Position numbers and translations under genes: made by a program. Below the pieces are notes generated by a model. That model saw only the letters and a list, made by a program, of their open reading frames with translations. It had not been told where the DNA came from and did no database searches. Below, in pieces: positions 62,121-64,000 of a DNA stretch of 64,000 nucleotides. This DNA comes from CAIOYC01 sp964243985 (GTDB lineage Bacteria > Pseudomonadota > Alphaproteobacteria > Caulobacterales > Caulobacteraceae): the NCBI GenBank assembly GCA_964243985.1, contig CAXTHJ010000001.1, forward strand, positions 62,001 to 126,000, in the 5' to 3' direction. How positions within the stretch are numbered: position 1 is the first letter of the stretch; the number at the start of each line of letters is the position of its first letter.

Positions 62121-63326
62121 TCAATTTACAGCCGTAGATTTAACATCGAAGTATATCCCAGTTACAGATCTGACCATTTGAAAAATCTGCTGTAATTGGG
62201 CCGCATCAGCCTTCGTCACTAAAATAACGTCTTTATCCCGAATTTGAACGGCCTGAGCGATGAAGTAGCCGCTTCCTTGCCGCAGATCGAGGCGGTAAGC
62301 CACGGGCAGGGCGGTCGTGGCGTTAGGGTCTAGGTTGCTCTCGTGAGCGCGCGAGGTTGGGTCCAAATCCTCAACCAGCGTTCTGGGTTCATAACGTAAA
62401 AGGTAGATGTTTTGAATGTTTGCTAGGGTGTCGATAGGGCCGCCCGCTCTGGCGACAGCCTCCGCCAGCGTAACTTTCTGGCTATCAAAATTGATCTGCG
62501 CCACTTTCAGACTTGATCCCAGCACGCTGAAGCTTTTGGGATTTCGCAGGATGTAAAGACTGTCGCCCGGCTCGACGATCACGTTCTCCTCGGGGTGATC
62601 CACGATGTCCTGCAGGCGATCTTTGTGCGTGATGCGGTGACGCACCAGCTGAACATCGCAGTCGTAAGATTCGTATTTTGCGCCTCCCGCGGTGGCGATG
62701 ACATCCAAGATGCGCTCTCCGCGAACCGTCAAGGGGATCATGCCAGGCCGCTCCACGTCTCCGCCGACCGTCACTGCGTCGAGCGCGCTGCTCACCAATG
62801 AGACGATCGCCTGGGGCGCCTTCATCTGCCCCTTGAGGGCGCGCTCGATCGTTCGACTGGCCTCGGAGGGGGTCAAACCGGCTATCTTCACCAGACCGGC
62901 GTAAGGAATTTTGACAGCTCCGCCAAGCTCCACCACTTGGTTGGGAAGGGCCGTGGAATGCCCTGTGATGGGAGACACCGAGCTCGCCGTCGTGTTTCCG
63001 GATGCGCCGCTACCAAGCAACGGTTCCGCGCTGACGTCGAAAATGGTGATGGAGACGAGATCGCCTGGAAGAACGACGAGGCTGGGCTTATAGTCGGACT
63101 TGCCCAGATCGGCAGCTAGGCCGGGAAACTGGTATGCTGCAAGAGTCTGCGCCGCCTGTGGATCGAGATCGATGATCTGATAGGTGGGTTTAGGCTTCGG
63201 ATCAGGCTTGGGTAGGTTCTCTGCTGAGCGCACGAATTCCCGCTCCGTCGGAGCGCTCGCGGGCAAAGTGGAACATCCCGAGACGCCGGCGGCGAACAGC
63301 AGTAATAGCATCACCCGCAACGTCAT
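62121..63326 (-). CDS. Polysaccharide export outer-membrane lipoprotein (Wza/BexD-like)
   Basis: About 401 residues starting at ATG 63326. MTLRVMLLLLFAAGVSGC is a lipoprotein signal with a GVSGC lipobox. The poly_export (PES) domain follows (LVVLPGDLVSITIFDV, VKIPYAGLVKIAGLTPSEAS), then SLBB-type segments (VTVGGDVERPGMIPLTVRG, VIVEPGDSLYILRNP). This is the outer-membrane channel of capsule/exopolysaccharide export. It matches an ABC-type or Wzy-type exporter. The frame is open 32 codons upstream, but only the downstream ATG gives a sensible signal peptide. No co-polymerase (Wzc) is next to it in the window. Confidence 0.9.
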   Translation of the reverse strand: MTLRVMLLLLFAAGVSGCSTLPASAPTEREFVRSAENLPKPDPKPKPTYQIIDLDPQAAQTLAAYQFPGLAADLGKSDYKPSLVVLPGDLVSITIFDVSAEPLLGSGASGNTTASSVSPITGHSTALPNQVVELGGAVKIPYAGLVKIAGLTPSEASRTIERALKGQMKAPQAIVSLVSSALDAVTVGGDVERPGMIPLTVRGERILDVIATAGGAKYESYDCDVQLVRHRITHKDRLQDIVDHPEENVIVEPGDSLYILRNPKSFSVLGSSLKVAQINFDSQKVTLAEAVARAGGPIDTLANIQNIYLLRYEPRTLVEDLDPTSRAHESNLDPNATTALPVAYRLDLRQGSGYFIAQAVQIRDKDVILVTKADAAQLQQIFQMVRSVTGIYFDVKSTAVN

Positions 63327-63487
63327 TGACCTGATCACTCCCAACGCTGGACCGGCGACTCTCTCAACCACAGTAGCAGGCCTAGTAAGCTTGGCGCGAA
63401 GGATCATTGTGTTATCGCGCAAACGCCCTCTCAGCCTGTGTGTCGCCTCATCATTGCGACCGACGTGCCAGATCAGCCGGGCGGGGC

Positions 63488-64000
63488 CTACTGGTTCACA
63501 CTCGACCGGATCTTTTCAATGCGCTTGGGCGCACTTGTCCGGTTGGTTCCAGGGATGTCGTCATTGGAAATGCCGCAATCGGCGATGAAGCCGTCCAGCG
63601 CGCTCTTCCACATCTGTGGCTCGGTGTTCAGGTCCAGGGTTATGCGTCGAGGCGTGGAAAGGTGCAGGCCTCCGTCTCCCCCTTGCGCCTCCAAGGTGGC
63701 GACGTGATCGTCGAATTCGTTAGCAAACTCTTCGAACCTCTCCATCAGTTCGGTGGAAGAGAATATTTGCAAGGTATCGATTGCCGGGGTCGCCCGAGAC
63801 GCAGCCTTCATCTCCGGATCGTATTCCAGGAAGGTGGCCAAGGGATTTCCGCGCACGATCACGAGTCTCAAGCCCGGAAAGGCGAGAATATAGTCTGGGA
63901 TGCCTTCGCCCAATCGTAGATTTAAACTGAAGACGGTGGTGCGCTTTGACTCAGATCGAAGAACGTCATGGATAAACGTGGATGGGTCAACATCCCTGAT
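63488..64000 (-). CDS. Possible sulfotransferase (5' end outside window)
   Basis: The frame is open from the window edge to a stop at 63488, giving 170 visible C-terminal residues. LRLVIVRGNPLATFLEYD resembles the 3'-phosphate-binding strand of Stf0/LPS sulfotransferases (LR.xNLLARxxS-like). The rest is helical (LMERFEEFANEFDDHVATLE, MWKSALDGFIADCGI), as in the end of these P-loop enzymes. The P-loop itself is not visible, so the assignment is weak, but the nearby PAPS genes fit. It is 161 bases upstream of the Wza-like gene on the same strand. Confidence 0.4.
   Translation of the reverse strand: MRDVDPSTFIHDVLRSESKRTTVFSLNLRLGEGIPDYILAFPGLRLVIVRGNPLATFLEYDPEMKAASRATPAIDTLQIFSSTELMERFEEFANEFDDHVATLEAQGGDGGLHLSTPRRITLDLNTEPQMWKSALDGFIADCGISNDDIPGTNRTSAPKRIEKIRSSVNQ

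Overview
The window reads as a chromosomal segment of a GC-rich alphaproteobacterium. Codon use, frequent GTG/TTG starts, a CysN-CysC fusion and the style of the large modular glycosyltransferases suggest Caulobacterales or a close relative; that placement is inference. Almost all of the window is one surface-polysaccharide locus. No rRNA, tRNA or CRISPR array was seen. The only mobile-element trace recognised is a decayed IS630-type transposase at about 48.6-49.3 kb.

Layout. At 0-2.2 kb, on the minus strand, lies a MotA/ExbB-like and MotB/OmpA-like pair (ZorAB-like) followed by a pentapeptide-repeat protein cut by the window edge. At 2.3-13 kb are nucleotide-sugar genes: an AGE-family isomerase, manC, and a scattered rml set (rfbD, rfbC, rfbAB). 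A CorA transporter, a WbpE-like sugar aminotransferase and a WbsX-RgpF fusion are interleaved. At 13.7-15.3 kb is a two-gene ABC exporter (Wzm/Wzt type). At 15.3-31.6 kb are a 1250-residue double glycosyltransferase, methyltransferase-fold proteins, a phytanoyl-CoA-dioxygenase-like enzyme, a hydrolase-like protein and GT92- and GT61-like enzymes. At 31.7-48.5 kb are fcl and gmd (GDP-L-fucose), an epimerase, more large modular glycosyltransferases, methyltransferases and a second dioxygenase. At 49.7-56.4 kb are a UDP-xylose-synthase-like SDR, a GT-D-fold protein, a PIG-L deacetylase, a decayed glycosyltransferase paralogue and a methyltransferase. At 56.4-64 kb, on the minus strand, are cysNC, cysD, a glycoside hydrolase, a glycosyltransferase, a Wza-like export lipoprotein and the end of a possible sulfotransferase.

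How it fits together. The precursor genes point to GDP-mannose, GDP-L-fucose, dTDP-L-rhamnose, probably UDP-xylose and an amino sugar. Many multi-domain glycosyltransferases would assemble the chain. Methyltransferases, Fe(II)/2-oxoglutarate-type dioxygenases, a deacetylase and perhaps a PAPS-dependent sulfotransferase would decorate it. Wzm/Wzt and the Wza-like protein would export it. No Wzx, Wzy or initiating glycosyltransferase is visible here.

The most unusual signals are: two short protein modules scattered through unrelated enzymes of the locus; several enzyme domains that have lost catalytic residues; a G10 tract at the junction between two glycosyltransferase domains; an 18-bp-arm hairpin before a methyltransferase gene; and the ZorAB-like/pentapeptide operon at the left edge.
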